A stretch of DNA of 64,000 nt from Circinella minor (Eukaryota > Mucoromycota > Mucoromycetes > Mucorales > Lichtheimiaceae): the NCBI GenBank assembly GCA_016758965.1, contig JAEPRB010000155.1, forward strand, positions 34,259 through 98,258. The letters are read 5' to 3'. A program made the translations under genes and the position numbers. The notes below the pieces were generated by a model. It was not told the origin of the DNA and ran no database searches. It saw nothing but the letters and a program-made list of their open reading frames with translations. Below are positions 23,963 to 37,700 of this stretch, piece by piece; the stretch's first letter is position 1; each line of letters opens with the position of its first letter.

Positions 23963-26900
23963 TACTTATTATTATGTTTGACCAAGGTTCAATTAATATA
24001 ATCAACTATATATATAAAAAAAAAAAAAAAAAAAAAGACTGGTACGTAAAAATGTAAAATAAATAAATAAAAAAAGAAAGAAAGAAAAAGAAGAAAAAAT
24101 AAAGCGGAAAGAAATAGGAGGTTGAATAAGTACCGCGTGAGAAGATATATTACTTACTTTTCTTCTTCTTTTCTAATAATGGTCTAAACCTTAAAAAATT
24201 ATATTATAATGCAAAAGAAAAAAAAAATAGTTGGCTTTGTAATGAGTAAAAAAAAAAAAAAAATTGATATTATTTATACAACATAAACTTATATGCAGAT
24301 TATGTTTGAATTATTTATTGTTAGGTCACCGGGGAAACACTAAGATTGTCTCATGATGAGAACAGAACCAAAGAATGGGTTGTCATTTTCCTTTAATGTG
24401 TTGCATTTCCCAACCCTCTTCCCTGGGGCATTACTTATTTGTTTTCTTTTTATTTAAAAAAATAATAACTCGGTAACCATTAAGAATATTTAATTATTGC
24501 ACCTAAATTATTTGCGTGGAACAAAAAAAGGGAAAAATGTGATACAAAATACGTTATGCAAATAAGCATGATCCTTCTTGTCATCCCACCTTACAATATT
24601 CATTGATAATAACGTAATTGTTGAGTATTATTTCGTTTATTATCATTCTTCAATAAGTTTTTTTTTTTTTTTTTTTTTCCTTCCATTAAAAAAAAAACAT
24701 TCCGCTTCAAAAGTGGGAAAATACGAAAATAAAAAATCTTTACTATTATAAAGCTTTATTATAAGAGGTTTTTTTAATCTGATTATAGAGTCTTAAACTG
24801 TAAAATATGTAGAATGTTTTATTATTGACGTCAAAGCAAACATGCATATTAAAAGTATTCTTTATATTTATAATACTAAAAATGCATTTTTTAGTAGACG
24901 CTATCATTCATAGCGATGTCCTTCACGTGTGTTTTCGAAATAACACACATGGCTATCTTATTTTCTTATCGCTAATTATTTTATGTGAACACAATCTCAC
25001 ATAATAGCTTACTGTTTCTTGAATAAGATACACCATGACCCGAACTTGACTATTATACTTAACAAGATAACTATTATATTGTTACCATGGCAACAATAGT
25101 TAGAACATAAATGATTTATTATTATTATTATTATTGTTTTCTTGATCGTTACATTGTGATCATTGAATGTTTAAGTTATACATTCTTTAACAAATAAATG
25201 AAGGACTACGTAATATAAGAATTTCCGTTTATCTACAAAACCTTAGAAAATACACCCACGCTTTACATTATTATTTTTTTTTTTTTTTTACTATAATAAC
25301 AACTTTCTAGTTTATGATTATTATTAAACTATGTAAGAAAAAAAAAAAAGCCAAACAGAAAGTAAACTATTAATATTTCGGAATGTTATTCGGTTTAAAT
25401 AACCATTTATTTATCCAGCAAGGGTACCTTTAATTTTGCAGTATTGCGAATGCAGTACTTTTTTTTTTTTTTTGTTTTTTGCAGTAAGTAGTCAGACAAC
25501 ATTGGAAAATATCCGCACAATTGACCTGATTTAACCGAACATATTACTAACTATAAAAGGTCTTTTGCAGTCCTTTGCAGGGAGTTACTTTAAACACGAA
25601 AAAGAATTAAGTCACATCGTCAAAAAAAATAATTTTTCCTTGGGGGTAAGTTGAGAAAAAAATATATGCCAAGTCGTACCTTTTTTTTTTTTTTTACACA
25701 TGAAAAAAAAAATGAAGAACTAGGTATGAACTATGATATAATAGATGTTTTAATTTTAAACTGCAAGGAAATAAAACAAATAACTTTTTAATATAAAGAC
25801 AATCATCATCATCAATTGAGTGCTGGACGGACATTAGATGTGACTTCATTCTTTTTGGTGTTTAAGGATTACAATTTCGATAAAGCTTTTAAGTTCGTCG
25901 CTTTGTACAGTATCTTTTCATGGGAAACACGAAAAAAAAAGGTGTACAATCAAAAAAGGTGTACTTTTTTAAATCCCGCAATTGCAGTCATAGAAAAAGG
26001 TGTACAATTGGGGTTTCACAGCTTTATCGTAGACCTGATCCATCTTTCCATACAATATGCCAAAGCATTTTTTTTTCAAAACGTGATATTATATTTACTG
26101 AGTCAAACAATAGTAATAACTAATCTAAACAAAAAAATATTATTAATTTTTAATATAATGAATAATAGTGTAATATGTTTTATTAGCCAATATGAAAAAA
26201 AAAATGTAATCAAGCAAAAATCAAGACATAATGAGAACAAGATTATCTATATATTATTTTTATATTGAACAATAAAATCAACTCATTATTATAATTTATA
26301 ATGCTGACCTTGTAGTTATATTGATTATTACAGAGTCCTGTGGTTATTAATCTTTAGAAGTACTCTTTGATTCAAAATTTTATCATATACTGTATAAGTC
26401 ATTCAATTTTGTATCCTTTTATCCTTTTGCTCAAGGGGAGCAACAAGGACTTTTTAATCAGGTCGATCGATCGGCATATCATATTAGCTGCAACAAATAA
26501 GTGATAGTCAGTCAGCTAGTCAAAACGTGTTCGTTGCTATCTCAAGTCTAAAGGGGAGGGGTGAAAGAATGTTTGTGCCTTTCGCATGACGAAAATAAGG
26601 TTTTAACTCCTTTCCTTTTCTTTCTGTTTACTTTTGTCCTATTTATGGCATACTTACCTAATATATTAATTCCAATGTGCCAAATTTTTTCTTTTCTTGG
26701 TTTAAGATGTTATGCCAGAATTTGTGCTACAACGAGTGTACCTTTTTTTTTTTTTTTTTTGAGTGAATCAAGATTTTTTTCACTTTGGATTCATCAATAA
26801 AGAACGGGGGGGGAATAAAGCAAAACTCTATTCTCACGCCTTATTTATTAGATGGGAGAAAAAAAAAAAAAAAACAGGAACCACAAAAAAAGGATATTAT

Positions 26901-27236
26901 TATTAGCTGAAACCAAATGGAAGAAATTCATTCATATTAAAAAGGTAGTATAATATAGTAAGGATGTTGGTTATGGTAAAATAAAAGGTAAACTAAACGA
27001 ATAATACATATACAAGAAACCAAAAAAAAGCTGATTGATAATGTTACTAAACGAACACGTAAAAAAAAGGAAAAAGAGAATATAAATAAATAAATAAATA
27101 CAAATTAAAACTAGAAAAAAGAAAAAGGATTTAACAGAATAAGGGGTGTGTGGAGGAGATCATTATTATGAAAGGTTATATATTTATAATGGTGGATGTG
27201 AATGAAAGTGTTTGCTTCTTTTATAATAAAATAAAG
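23963..27236. other. AT-rich gene-free spacer
   Basis: About 3.3 kb with no gene that I can support. It contains several homopolymer tracts (24005, 24660, 25275, 25460, 25680, 26745) and AT-rich sequence. Open frames at 25816-26268 and 26561-26800 are biased to Phe/Ile/Lys/Asn and have no recognisable motif. Confidence 0.6.
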
Positions 27237-28319
27237 TTATTGTTCCTGTTGATGATGATGACGGCGTTCTTGAGAATATGTAGTATTATCAAGTTCCATA
27301 ACTTCATCCCCTTTTTCCAGATCATCGTCATCTAAAAGTCTTCTATTATTTTCGTCTATGTTGTCTTCTTCTTCCTCATCATCATCCTTTGCACCAATAT
27401 AACGTTTCATAAGACGTTTAAGTTTTTTTCCCCAAATCACTGGTACTAAAGAAATAAACGATACACCAAGAAGCTTAATGATCAAAGAGGCCGATACAAT
27501 ATCCGCTGTTGAACTCAGTTCGCCCAGAACAGCACCAGCCTGGGCGCAAATAAAATTATATGGCATGGATCCCAGAAAAGTAGACCAGAAAAATGGTGAT
27601 ACTGGGATACCTAAGAATGGTGATACCATGTTAATGAACCTAATAATAAAATTATTATTATTATTTTTTTACGTTAGTTTCTTATTATAGATCAAAAAAT
27701 AACATACATTTTACCATATTTAATCAATTAGTGTATATTATAAAAAAACCAATATTAAATAAACTTACCAATAAGGTGTAAATGGGAATAACCGAGCAAA
27801 TAAGAGCCACCAAAAAATACCAACAGATTTATCATGTTTCATTTGACGAGTTAACGATGCTGCTCGACGTGAGACCCAGTTAATTTGTAGGAAAGGTTCA
27901 GCTACCAACATGGCCAGACCATAGGCCAAAGTAGCTCCGATGGCTGTGAGCAAACTGGTCCATACGGTTCCAGCAGCAATACCATATAGATGACCTGCCA
28001 ACAGATTGAATAAAACTGAACCGGGGATTGAAAATGCTTGCTGCCACAGGTACAGTGCCGCAAAAACCCCGGCTACAGCAAAGTAATCGGACCAGGTGGC
28101 AGCGGCCATATCTTCCAAGTGAACAGAAATTTGTTGAATATCTTCGAGGGTATGTGGTAACTCAATCCCTAAAACATGTCGTGCTAGTGTTAATGATAAC
28201 AGTAACGATAGTAATCCGATAAAAATAAATAATGCGAGACGTGGAATTAATCGACGCCATGGTGAATTGAGTGCGTTCATTGCTTTTTTTTCATCTGTTG
28301 TATTATCGATATCCATCAT
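27237..28319 (-). CDS. TMEM41/VTT-domain (DedA-superfamily) membrane protein
   Basis: Two exons, 27769-28319 and 27237-27639 (954 nt, 317 aa). The protein is a multi-pass membrane protein of the VTT/DedA superfamily, whose TMEM41B and VMP1 members are ER lipid scramblases needed for autophagy. A membrane segment lies at ~29-46. The core has FSIPGSVLFNLLAGHLYGIAAG (about 96-117), LLTAIGATLAYGLAM, then the family motif RLFPFTPYW (176-184) continuing as FINMVSPFLGIPVSPFFWSTFLG and MPYNFICAQAG. PYNFICxQxG is especially close to TMEM41A-type proteins. The C-terminal ~75 residues are acidic, cytosolic and low in complexity (DDDEEEEDNIDEN). It could equally be called a TVP38-like protein. Confidence 0.86.
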
Positions 28320-29200
28320 AGTAATTTAAAGTTGTAAATGTATATCAATATATATTTATGTAGTGTTGTTGGATGTTTTTATTTGGTATAATGATTGAAC
28401 TAGAAAAAAAAATACATGTATATGAAAACTCCGGAACAAAAAAAAAAAAAAAAAAAAGAAAAGAAAAGATGGAAGAAAAAGAAAAGAAATAAGAAATAGA
28501 AAGTGAGTGGGTGTGTTAATATAACCCTTGGATTAAAAAAAGGGAAACGAAACAAAAAAAGTATGCATTCTAAAATTTTTATCCATAATAGAACTTATTT
28601 TTAGTCGGCCCGAATTTTTTTTTTTTTTTTTTTTTTTTTTTTGATGGTCAGCGGAAGATCGGGATTTTTTTTTTTTTTTTCAAGAACATTGTTATGATGG
28701 GGTGGCATAAGAAATTTTGACAAGCACTTCCTTTGATCCAAACCCATAATAATTGAATAATTTCTCATTTTTATTTTCAATTATTTAATGAAAAATGGTA
28801 TATTATATAAACATAAAATAGTGAAAGGAAACAAGTCGAGTATAAACTGAAAGAAAAAGGTGTAACATATAAGAGAAACAACTTTGGAAGGAACTCCTCT
28901 CTTTTTTAACAATAATTTTTTTTTTTTTAAAAAATATAATACGTAGTATAAAATGCTTTTGCACCATCTCAATTTATAATAACCATTCATACCACTTATC
29001 ATGCCAAAAAGAATTTTATAATATCATGAATACTATTATGTTGTAGAATTAATATTTTTGTTGGTATGAATAAGTCATATAATATAATAAATATGATAAT
29101 GCAAATGATTTAAATAAATTAAACTTTCTTTTATGTAATTAATTACTTCTGCATTATTGTTTGAGGGAGAGGGGGGGGGGTTAAATTAATATGTAGAAAT
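28320..29200. other. Intergenic spacer with long homopolymers
   Basis: No gene seen. It contains A-runs near 28440 and T-runs at about 28617-28642 and 28665-28680, then AT-rich sequence. A G-rich run (GGGGGGGGG) near 29172 lies just beyond the stop codon of the methyltransferase gene. Confidence 0.55.
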
Positions 29201-30427
29201 TTAAGGAATAAGTGGCATCCATGTAGGTGTTTTTGCTTTATAATTTGTCCATTCATCACCAAAAAATCGAAGCAAGGTATATTCTTCATATGCAATGCGT
29301 TCATCAAAAAATCGATGTAACCAATATACAAATAATGCAAGACAAATAGGATTCAATAATAAAAATTGAATACCAATAGCCCACCAAAAAAATCCAAAAT
29401 AAGATGGATGACGTATTATACTATTGTCGTAAAAAAAAAAAAAAGATAAATAATTCATCAATGTCCATTCTTATCTCTCTATCTCTTTCAGTTCATATCT
29501 AAATTACCTATAGATACCATGCGTTACAAGAACATGATCTTCATCTTTTGAATCAGCGATATGATGAGAAAAGTTATGTCTTGCCGAGAACATGGCAATA
29601 GTTCGAGAAGATTGTCCAATGATGACAAGTATAAGACCTATATTATAAAACATAAATTAGGTTTATATAATAATTAAATCAATAGTATATATATATATAT
29701 ATATAGACTTTATTACCAAAATAATTCACTAAGCCAAACGATTTCCATGAGGATAAGAAATAATATTCAATAACAAACTCAAGTAATGCTGCTGCATGTG
29801 CTGCATGATAGTGTGGACTATGATTGATCAAATAGGCTAAATAAATAATTATAAATATATAAGATGAAAATCTGTTATCCACTGTGTCCTTTTGTATACA
29901 ATTAAAATAATTCTATCCTCCGTAAATTTCTTCCCTTCCCTGGACCCATTCAAATCCAACTTACAATCAAGAGTCAAGGTATCCGGATTAAATAAAGCTG
30001 TTGCCAAATATTCTAGAAAATGGAATAGAGCGAGAGCCGCCAAAAACAATCCAAATTGAGGAATTTCCCATTTTGGTTCACACATCATGGCAAATACGAT
30101 ACCACCACCACAGATAATACCGAGTAAAAATCCATACGTTGAAATGTTTTGAGGTGAATTAGACCCATCAAAAAGTTTACCATTATGATGACGAAGTTGA
30201 GCACGTTGTTGTTTCAATCGTTGAAATTCATCCATTGTATGTGCTGTTGTTGCATTGTTTGTGGAATGAGTAGAGGATGGTCGGACGAGTTTGATGGTAC
30301 TTGCACTACTGTTATTATGGACTTGTCGATACCTTACGCGATCTTCAATCCGACGTTCAATATCATGGTCTTCGACATCACTGGTACTATTATCACTGTC
30401 TATGGAATGGATCGCATCAGAAGACAT
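29201..30427 (-). CDS. Isoprenylcysteine carboxyl methyltransferase (ICMT/STE14)
   Basis: Four exons: 29965-30427, 29717-29836, 29508-29637 and 29201-29420 (933 nt, 310 aa). The enzyme methylates the C-terminal prenylated cysteine of CAAX proteins (Ras-like GTPases, mating pheromones) at the ER membrane. Family motifs include FNPDTLTLDSYLINHS, ARHNFSHHIA (His215), HVLVTHGIY, RHPSYFGFFWW (Arg241-Tyr245) and the RFFDERIAYEE segment (Arg279, Glu283-284) with FFGDEWTNY near the end, which together form the SAM and prenyl-Cys site. Several hydrophobic segments are present. Residues 1 to ~65 are a hydrophilic Ser/Thr/Asn-rich extension not seen in the short yeast or human enzymes, so the true start could be the internal Met before DEFQRL. 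Confidence 0.93.
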
Positions 30428-31405
30428 TGGGGAGTGATTTGTGTGGGTAAAGAATGTCCTTTCGAGAATTCCTTTCTCGCTGAGAAATAAAGGGGAGTAT
30501 TATATTAAGTGAGGAGACTAAAAATAAAGATTATTTGATACATATAAATAAAAAAAAAGTATGTCACTTTGGGTTATTGTCATGAACAATTATTACTAAG
30601 GAACACAAATTGATGTATTTGTTTGCTTAGAATACAAATTATTCTATTATATAATAAGTCTATGCTTAATAAATTTAAAAGTTTCAAAGTAGTATTGTCT
30701 TTTTCTGAAAACAAAGAGTCGTTAGATATGTATATATATAACGAAGCGAAGTTTATAGGAACATGGCATAGTCCTTTAAAATAAGCGAGATTTTTTGAAA
30801 GTATTGAATAGATTTTGTTGATATCTTTTTTTTTTTCTATTAGCCTATATGTTTAATCTTTATTTAATAAAGAATTAGAATTTAAGAATGGCTTTGTCAT
30901 ATATAGGAAAGGAGTGGCTGCGTGTCTGATCAATACAATAGGAAGATACCACGAGAAATGTAAAATAAAATGGTTTTCTCTGTTACTAAGTTGTAGATCA
31001 TACTTGCAATGATATATGCAAGTTATAAACAACACTTTTATACTCGATCTATGCTAAAAGGATAGATGTATAAATCGGCTCAAGGTATGTTTCATCTTGA
31101 ACAAATTTTTATTTTCGAAATATGTTCTTTTTTTTCCCATATTACTAGATTGATGTACAATAAAAAGCTATTTATGTATCTCTAACGTTTACATAATCAT
31201 GTAACAACAGTGCTTTTTGTATCAAAAAACGCAATTTTTTTCTATTCTAAATATATAATAATAATAACATTTATTGACAATATTCTTCTATTTACATTAA
31301 TATCTATTTTATGAGCAAATTTATTTCAATCTTTTTGATTGTTAGAAGTCGATGATTATCATGGATACGAGATATTTTCTATTTTTTTTGTTTTGTTTCG
31401 TTTCT
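30428..31405. other. AT-rich intergenic spacer
   Basis: Upstream of ICMT and downstream of the cysteine-synthase-like gene (both minus). No gene, RNA gene or strong repeat seen. Confidence 0.55.
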
Positions 31406-32944
31406 TTACATAAAATCATCAAGTCCTTCAGAATCTTTTAATTTGTATGGGATACCAGCAGCTTCCAAATAATCGTCACTCCTATAATAATTAATAATCC
31501 ATTCATCGTCAATATTTTTTATGTAAAAGAGAAAAAAAAAAAAAGCAATCAATCCTTATTATTTTTCCCCATGTTTTTTTTTTGTTTATTTTTACATACC
31601 AAAACTTTGTTAAATGACGTTGTCCTGAATCATTTAATAAGGTAACAATGACATGACCAGGACCCATTTGTCTTGCTGCACGTACGGCTGCAACACAATT
31701 CACAGCTGAACTACTTCCAAGAAATAAACCATCCTCACGAACTAAATACCGTGCCATTTTCACTGCCTCTTCATCCGTAACACGAAAAGCATCATCCACC
31801 AAATGTCTTCCCATATTAAAATTATTCGTCAATCGATTAATACCGATGCCTTCTACAACAGTATCCACTTGATGTCGTTTCCTTGTTCCTTCACGTTCCT
31901 GAGGTGCATACATGACATTATATTTTACCTTGTTAAATAACCCGGAACCCATAGGATCAGCTAAGAACACTTTTAATTTATGAATGCGTGGTTTCAGATA
32001 CAATGCCAATCCAGAAAGGGTTCCACCGGTGCCTGCACCTAATACCAAAGCATCCATTTTTGAACCGATTTGCTGATAAATTTCAGGTGCTGTTGTTTCA
32101 TAATGCATTTGATAATTAGCATCATTTTCAAATTGATTAGCAAAATAACCACGTGTTTCTCCTTGACCGAAATCTTCTGCACGCGTTTTCGCAAGATTGA
32201 CGAATTGCTTTTTATCAATGATACTAACGGGTCGTACTTTCTCAACTGTTGCACCGAGTTTTTCCAAAAGTTGATATTTTTCTTGTGCTTGATCGTCTGG
32301 CATAACAATCCATGCTTTATGACCACGCGCACGAGCAATCATAGCAATGGAAATACCAGTGGAACCAACAGTACCTTCAAATACAGTACTACCTGTATGT
32401 GGTTTAAGTATACCTGCTTGTTCAGCGGATCGAATAATGTTTAATGCAACTCGATCTTTGGCACTTCCTCCAGGGTTAAGAAACTTTTTTTTTCATATAT
32501 ATATTTCGCCAGTTGTTATTAAAAAAAAATCGAGTTAACGTATATGTACGTGTGTTTGTCCTCGTTTACAGTCGTTTTATTTGTCTTTTATATTATTTTA
32601 TTCGATAAAAATATATTTACCTCTGCTTTTCCCTAATAATACGTGTCATATTTTAAATTCCAAGAGTTTAATTTATATTTTATTTAATCATTAAATAGAT
32701 AAACAAAAAAAAAAAAAAAGAAAAGAAAGAAACTCACCAATATGGTACAACCAGTTGCTTCAGAAAGACTCTTGATTCGCATAAGCGGCGTATTACCAAT
32801 AAGTCCATCAACACCGTCAACATATCCAAGTTCTTTTTGTTGTTTATCATTGTCGCGATCCAACCAAAGTTTTAATATGAGTGTTAATGTTGCTCCTGAA
32901 ATGAGTCCAATAGCAAGTGATTGTCGATCAATTACCCACGCCAT
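31406..32944 (-). CDS. Membrane-anchored cysteine synthase-like enzyme (YGR012W/Mcy1 type)
   Basis: Four exons: 32738-32944, a 12-nt microexon 32621-32632, 31600-32483 and 31406-31481 (1179 nt, 392 aa). A hydrophobic segment at ~9-28 (SLAIGLISGATLTLILKLWL) anchors the protein; the S. cerevisiae homologue Ygr012w is a mitochondrial outer-membrane protein of 393 aa. It is a PLP fold-type II enzyme. IGNTPL starts the domain, FLNPGGSAKDR carries the PLP lysine (Lys82), EGTVGSTG (109-116) holds the substrate loop and GTGGTLSG near 225 binds the PLP phosphate. By family it would make cysteine from O-acetylserine and sulphide, but the true reaction of this branch is not established. The microexon encodes GKAE immediately before FLNPGGS. 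Confidence 0.9.
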
Positions 32945-33084
32945 TTTGGTATATATATATATATATATAATATGTATCTGTGCGTTGATAACAACAATAA
33001 CCAAAAAGAAGTTCTAAATAAATAAGCAGGATATAAAATAATTCTTCACAGCCATACTCCGAAGAAAAAAATACGCGTTTTAAC

Positions 33085-34527
33085 ATGAAACTTATAGGTT
33101 TAGTAAGGTAAGAAAGATAAAATAAAAAAAAAAAAAAAAAAACTTTTATATGCTCATTAACCAATTACTGACTCGCGATCATTATACATGAATTTAGTGG
33201 TGGCAAAGATAGCTGCTATAATATGATGGAATGTGTTAACCATGGTCATGAAATCGTTGCCTTGGCCAATCTTAAACCACCCACTTCTAGTAATAAAGGT
33301 AAAGAACTTAATATGTGTGTCTTAAAACCATGAAATGTAAAAAATAAATCGATCTTTATTTTAAAATGAAAATGGTAAAGGAAAACTGAATTAGAGAAAT
33401 ATAATTAGACGAGTTGGATAGTTACATGTATCAAACAGTCGGTCATGACGCGATTCATTATTATGCTGAGTGTATGGATTTACCTTTATATCGTCGAGAA
33501 ATTCAAGGTACACCTATTCATCAAGAATATGAATATGTCGCTACTGAAAAGGATGAAACAGAAGATCTTTATACATTATTACAAGATATCTTGGTATCTA
33601 ATTTACTCTAATTTTTATTGATGGTATATGTATAACCATGGTAACAGAATATATATATATCTAACATATGAACGATGAATGATCATATACTCTATTACTA
33701 TTTATTAGAAAGATCACCCAGATGTTCAAGGGGTATCTGTTGGTGCTATTTTGTCAAATTATCAACGTGTAAGAGTAGAACATGTGTAAAGTATCTTTTA
33801 TTATTATTATGTGAGCAATATATATATATATATATATATATACTCACCATGAGGATCACTAAAAATTATATACTTATTCATTCGTTTCTTTTTTTTTTAA
33901 GGTGTGATCGTTTAGGATTAAAGTCACTCGCTTATCTTTGGGAACGAGACCAAAAGAAATTATTGGCTGAAATGGCTGATAAGGGAGTACAAGCCATATT
34001 GGTAAAAGTGGCTGCTATGGGGTTAAAAGCATCACATTTAGGCAAAACCATTAGTGAAATGTATCCTTATCTTTGTGAACTCGTAAGTATAGTTAAACAT
34101 TTTACTTCTACTCCCTCTTACCCACACCATTTACTACTAAACAATGGTGGAAAATAGATAAATGAATTGAACTCTTCATTTTTTATATATACATATTTTT
34201 GTTTGTCTAATATAAAATGTGTTCTTTTATTATAGAATGAAAAATATGAATCACATATATGTGGCGAAGGGGGTGAATATGAAACATTTACATTGGACTG
34301 TCCTCTTTTCAAGAAACGAATAGTAGCGTAAGGATCGTTATTTACCTTCTATATATACGCATATAAGAGAGAGTTAAGGAAGTTGTTTAAAACTAACTTT
34401 CTTATTTGTTTATGACTTTTTTTTTTTTAGTGAAGAAACTGAAACTGTTGTTCATTCGGATGATGCATTTGCACCTGTTGCATATTTGAAATTTAAACGT
34501 TGTACATTAGTTGATAAGGCACAATGA
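33085..34527 (+). CDS. DPH6: Diphthine-ammonia ligase (DPH6)
   Basis: Seven exons: 33085-33107, 33198-33298, 33409-33593, 33709-33785, 33902-34082, 34236-34327 and 34431-34527 (756 nt, 251 aa; human 267). It performs the last step of diphthamide synthesis on elongation factor 2, amidating diphthine with ammonia and ATP. The first exon is only seven codons and the PP-loop ATP site SGGKDS (8-13) is created across the first splice junction. Further family motifs are [21 protein letters not shown], the [22 protein letters not shown] segment, and [17 protein letters not shown] near 198-214. It ends at the family core and lacks the C-terminal YjgF/RidA-like domains found in the longer yeast YLR143W. 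The gene is divergent from the cysteine-synthase-like gene (140 bp between starts) and convergent with SAC1. Confidence 0.93.
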
Positions 34528-34740
34528 TTTTAAATAATCATCCACATTTCCTTCCCCTTCGCTTTTTTTTCCCCTGGGGATGTGTACATGTAGTATATAG
34601 TATAGTATAGCAATTGTATATGTATATGTATTTACAAAAAGAGAGAGAGAGAGAGATATTTGAATATATATAAAAATGTAACATGTATGTGTATACGTCT
34701 GTATATATGTGAATGAACATTTGAGAGAAAAGTTGTGCTT

Positions 34741-37700
34741 CTATGTAGTTTTTTTCAATGTAGGTAATTCATATCCTTGCTCTACTTCATCTAAAATGGC
34801 TGTATTACTACGTTGGGGTGGACCATTCATCAGCCATGGCATACCATTTTCCTTGGATGTTGTCGGTATTGCAGCATTGTCAACATGTGTCGTCGTCGTC
34901 GTCGTCATAACACTACCACCAACAGGGACGACTGGACCTGTCGTAGCAGTCGACCGAACTCGTTCATTAGGAAATAAAATAGGACGAAGTTTTGGCCAAT
35001 CGACGAATTCAGTGCCATGTTGTTGAATATACCTCCAACAAGTAACAGATAAAGCAAAACAAAATGAAAGTAAAAGTACATAGACAGTTGATGATTCAAC
35101 ACCAAATCGTTCAGGGGAAAATAATACCATGATAAATAAACCCAAGGATGAAAAGAAACCAATAGGAATCGCATAAGTAGTCCATGGCTTCTTTTTTAAG
35201 AATGGACTATTGTATAAACTGCTGGATTCAACAGTATACATACCAAGGAATAAATCAATACCATCTTGTCTTGATCCATCCATATAGTTATTCTTGACAT
35301 AACGAATAAGTGAATTGGATAAATCATTCAATGCACCAATATATGTCCGTTTACCCGTACTATATAGATACGTATATATTTATAATTCCAAAAAATATAT
35401 TTAGTTGTTTCCCTCTTTTTTTTTTTCTCTCTCACCTTTTCAACATATTAGAAATTAAATATTACCGTGTATAATCTGTTTTAAGAGCTCCTGTTCCTGA
35501 ATATGCTAAACTTAAAACATCTGCATTATCCGCCCAAGCTAATACAAAAATGGCAAAAAAAAAAAGTTATTTAAATTTTATAACAATTATAACAATAATT
35601 AAACGATTCATATTTATAAGTAGATATATAATTGAAAAGAAAAAAAAATACTACTTACTATTATTAAAAATCGTCATAAATTGAGTATCATTTTCAATCA
35701 TTTGGGTCGATTGCAAAATACCCATATCATGTAATTGTCTATTTAATATCCATCTACCTAAAGAACTTTGAACAACATTGGTACGATCTAAACAATCCAT
35801 ACAATTCGTTCTCACTACCGATGTTTGTATACTACGCTTCTTATTTATAGTTGCATTGGGATCAATACAGCAATATCCTTGTTTCGTAAGTACAGGTTCT
35901 AATTCATCAATTAATAATTGAACTCGATCCCAACGCATTTTACGACATTCGTGATGAAAATCAAAATGAACATAAGTTAATTGAGGGTTGGCTAATGCAT
36001 CTACGATACGAGCATAAAGTTGACCGACGGGATATTCATAACCTTTTTTGTTTACCAAATTGACAAGAATTTGTGAGCCATAAATTCTTGTTTGTTCGTT
36101 GAAATGAGTACGTGATGTGTCCAGCACCTATACATATCCATTTTTTTTTATACTTAGTCCAAATTATTAAATATATATATGTAACTTTTTTTTTGTTCTT
36201 TATCCTCCATGCCATTCCCTTCTTTTTTTTTTTGGGGGGGGGGGAGGGCCGTTTCTTACATGATGATCACTCAAATCCCCTTCAATCCAAAGTTGAGGTG
36301 TATAACGCGTATTAGTAATTTGTCCCCAAATACCAGGAACAGATCCCCTTGTTTGTACAAATGATAATTGAATAGGTTTTTTTGTTTCTCCAGTTTCAAT
36401 AGTAGAATCCCGTTCATAGAATATTAATTGCTCAGTTTCAACAAAATTACTTGCGTGACCATTATCATCAAGACCGCGGGAAAAATATCGTGTACCTGCA
36501 CGTTCTCTACTCCTACGACTGATCAAGCCAAAAACGACAGAATGATTATTGATAACAGCAGGTGTGATATTGACAACTAATAATAAATAGTAACAACAAA
36601 TACAATACAATGGAGTAAGTTAATATATATATATGATATATCCTTTAAAAAATTACTTACATCCTTGAATTACTGGTAAAATAAAAGGGCTCAACTAAAC
36701 ATAATAAATATATATATATGTATTAGTAAAGCTAAATCAAAAATATCAAAAGGAAAAAATATTTACTTACATCTTGTTCCCCGCTTTCTGTTATCATAAT
36801 CATTTTATCCGCAAGATATCGATTCCAAAAGAACCTTGAGTCGGCCTAATTATTAGCCATCCATATTTTTTTTTTTTTTAGTATTGTTTTTTCGTCTCAT
36901 CTCCCAATTTGTATAATTAAAAACTTTAACGAAATATACCATTTTCCACATAGGTTCTTCTTTTTTGATAAAATTACTATCGTCAGTAATACTATTATTA
37001 TTTGACTGATGTTGACGTTGAATAGATCTTGTCAAATCATACGTATATGAATAATAAAAAGTATTTTGTCGTAAATGATCTTGTAATAAATGAACGTAAG
37101 TTTGTTCTTCATCAATTTGTTGCTCAGATAATCGAGAAAGATTATGTGGTAACGGTAAAATTTGAAATGTTGTTGCTCGTAAAATATTATCTTTCCCATT
37201 TAAACTACCCACACGTTCATAACCAGTAATAACAATCATATATTCGCCTGCATGAAGCTGTATAAATCCAACAATACCATAAACAACTACTTCTTGTAAT
37301 ACTTGAACATTGGGTGTGAGCGGAGCTATATATATAAACATATAAATGCAAAACGCATACACACAATAAGTTATATTCATGTACCTGTATGTTAGCCTTT
37401 ATGAATATATACATAAAAGAAAAATAATATACAAAGATAGAGAGTAGGGAAAAAGATATATTCATTTTGGTTTTTTTTTTTACCGTTCAATTCCAAACGA
37501 CCTGTATCACGATGAATGGTTAAAGATTCGACTAACGTATTTCCAGTAGCTGTACCATTACCCTTTGCTGGTTCATATAGGGGCGTAAAGATGTAAGCCT
37601 CTCGAGTAACATTACTAATATATTATATATCATCCAAAAAAAAAAAATAACAAGTTATTCTTTTTTAATTTTAATTCTAGGAATTGAATTATGAAAATGG

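Noticed and set aside
25816..26268. 150-codon open frame in the 24-27 kb spacer
   Set aside because: Composition is Phe/Ile/Lys/Asn biased, no motif, no splice-linked continuation; typical of AT-rich intergenic DNA.
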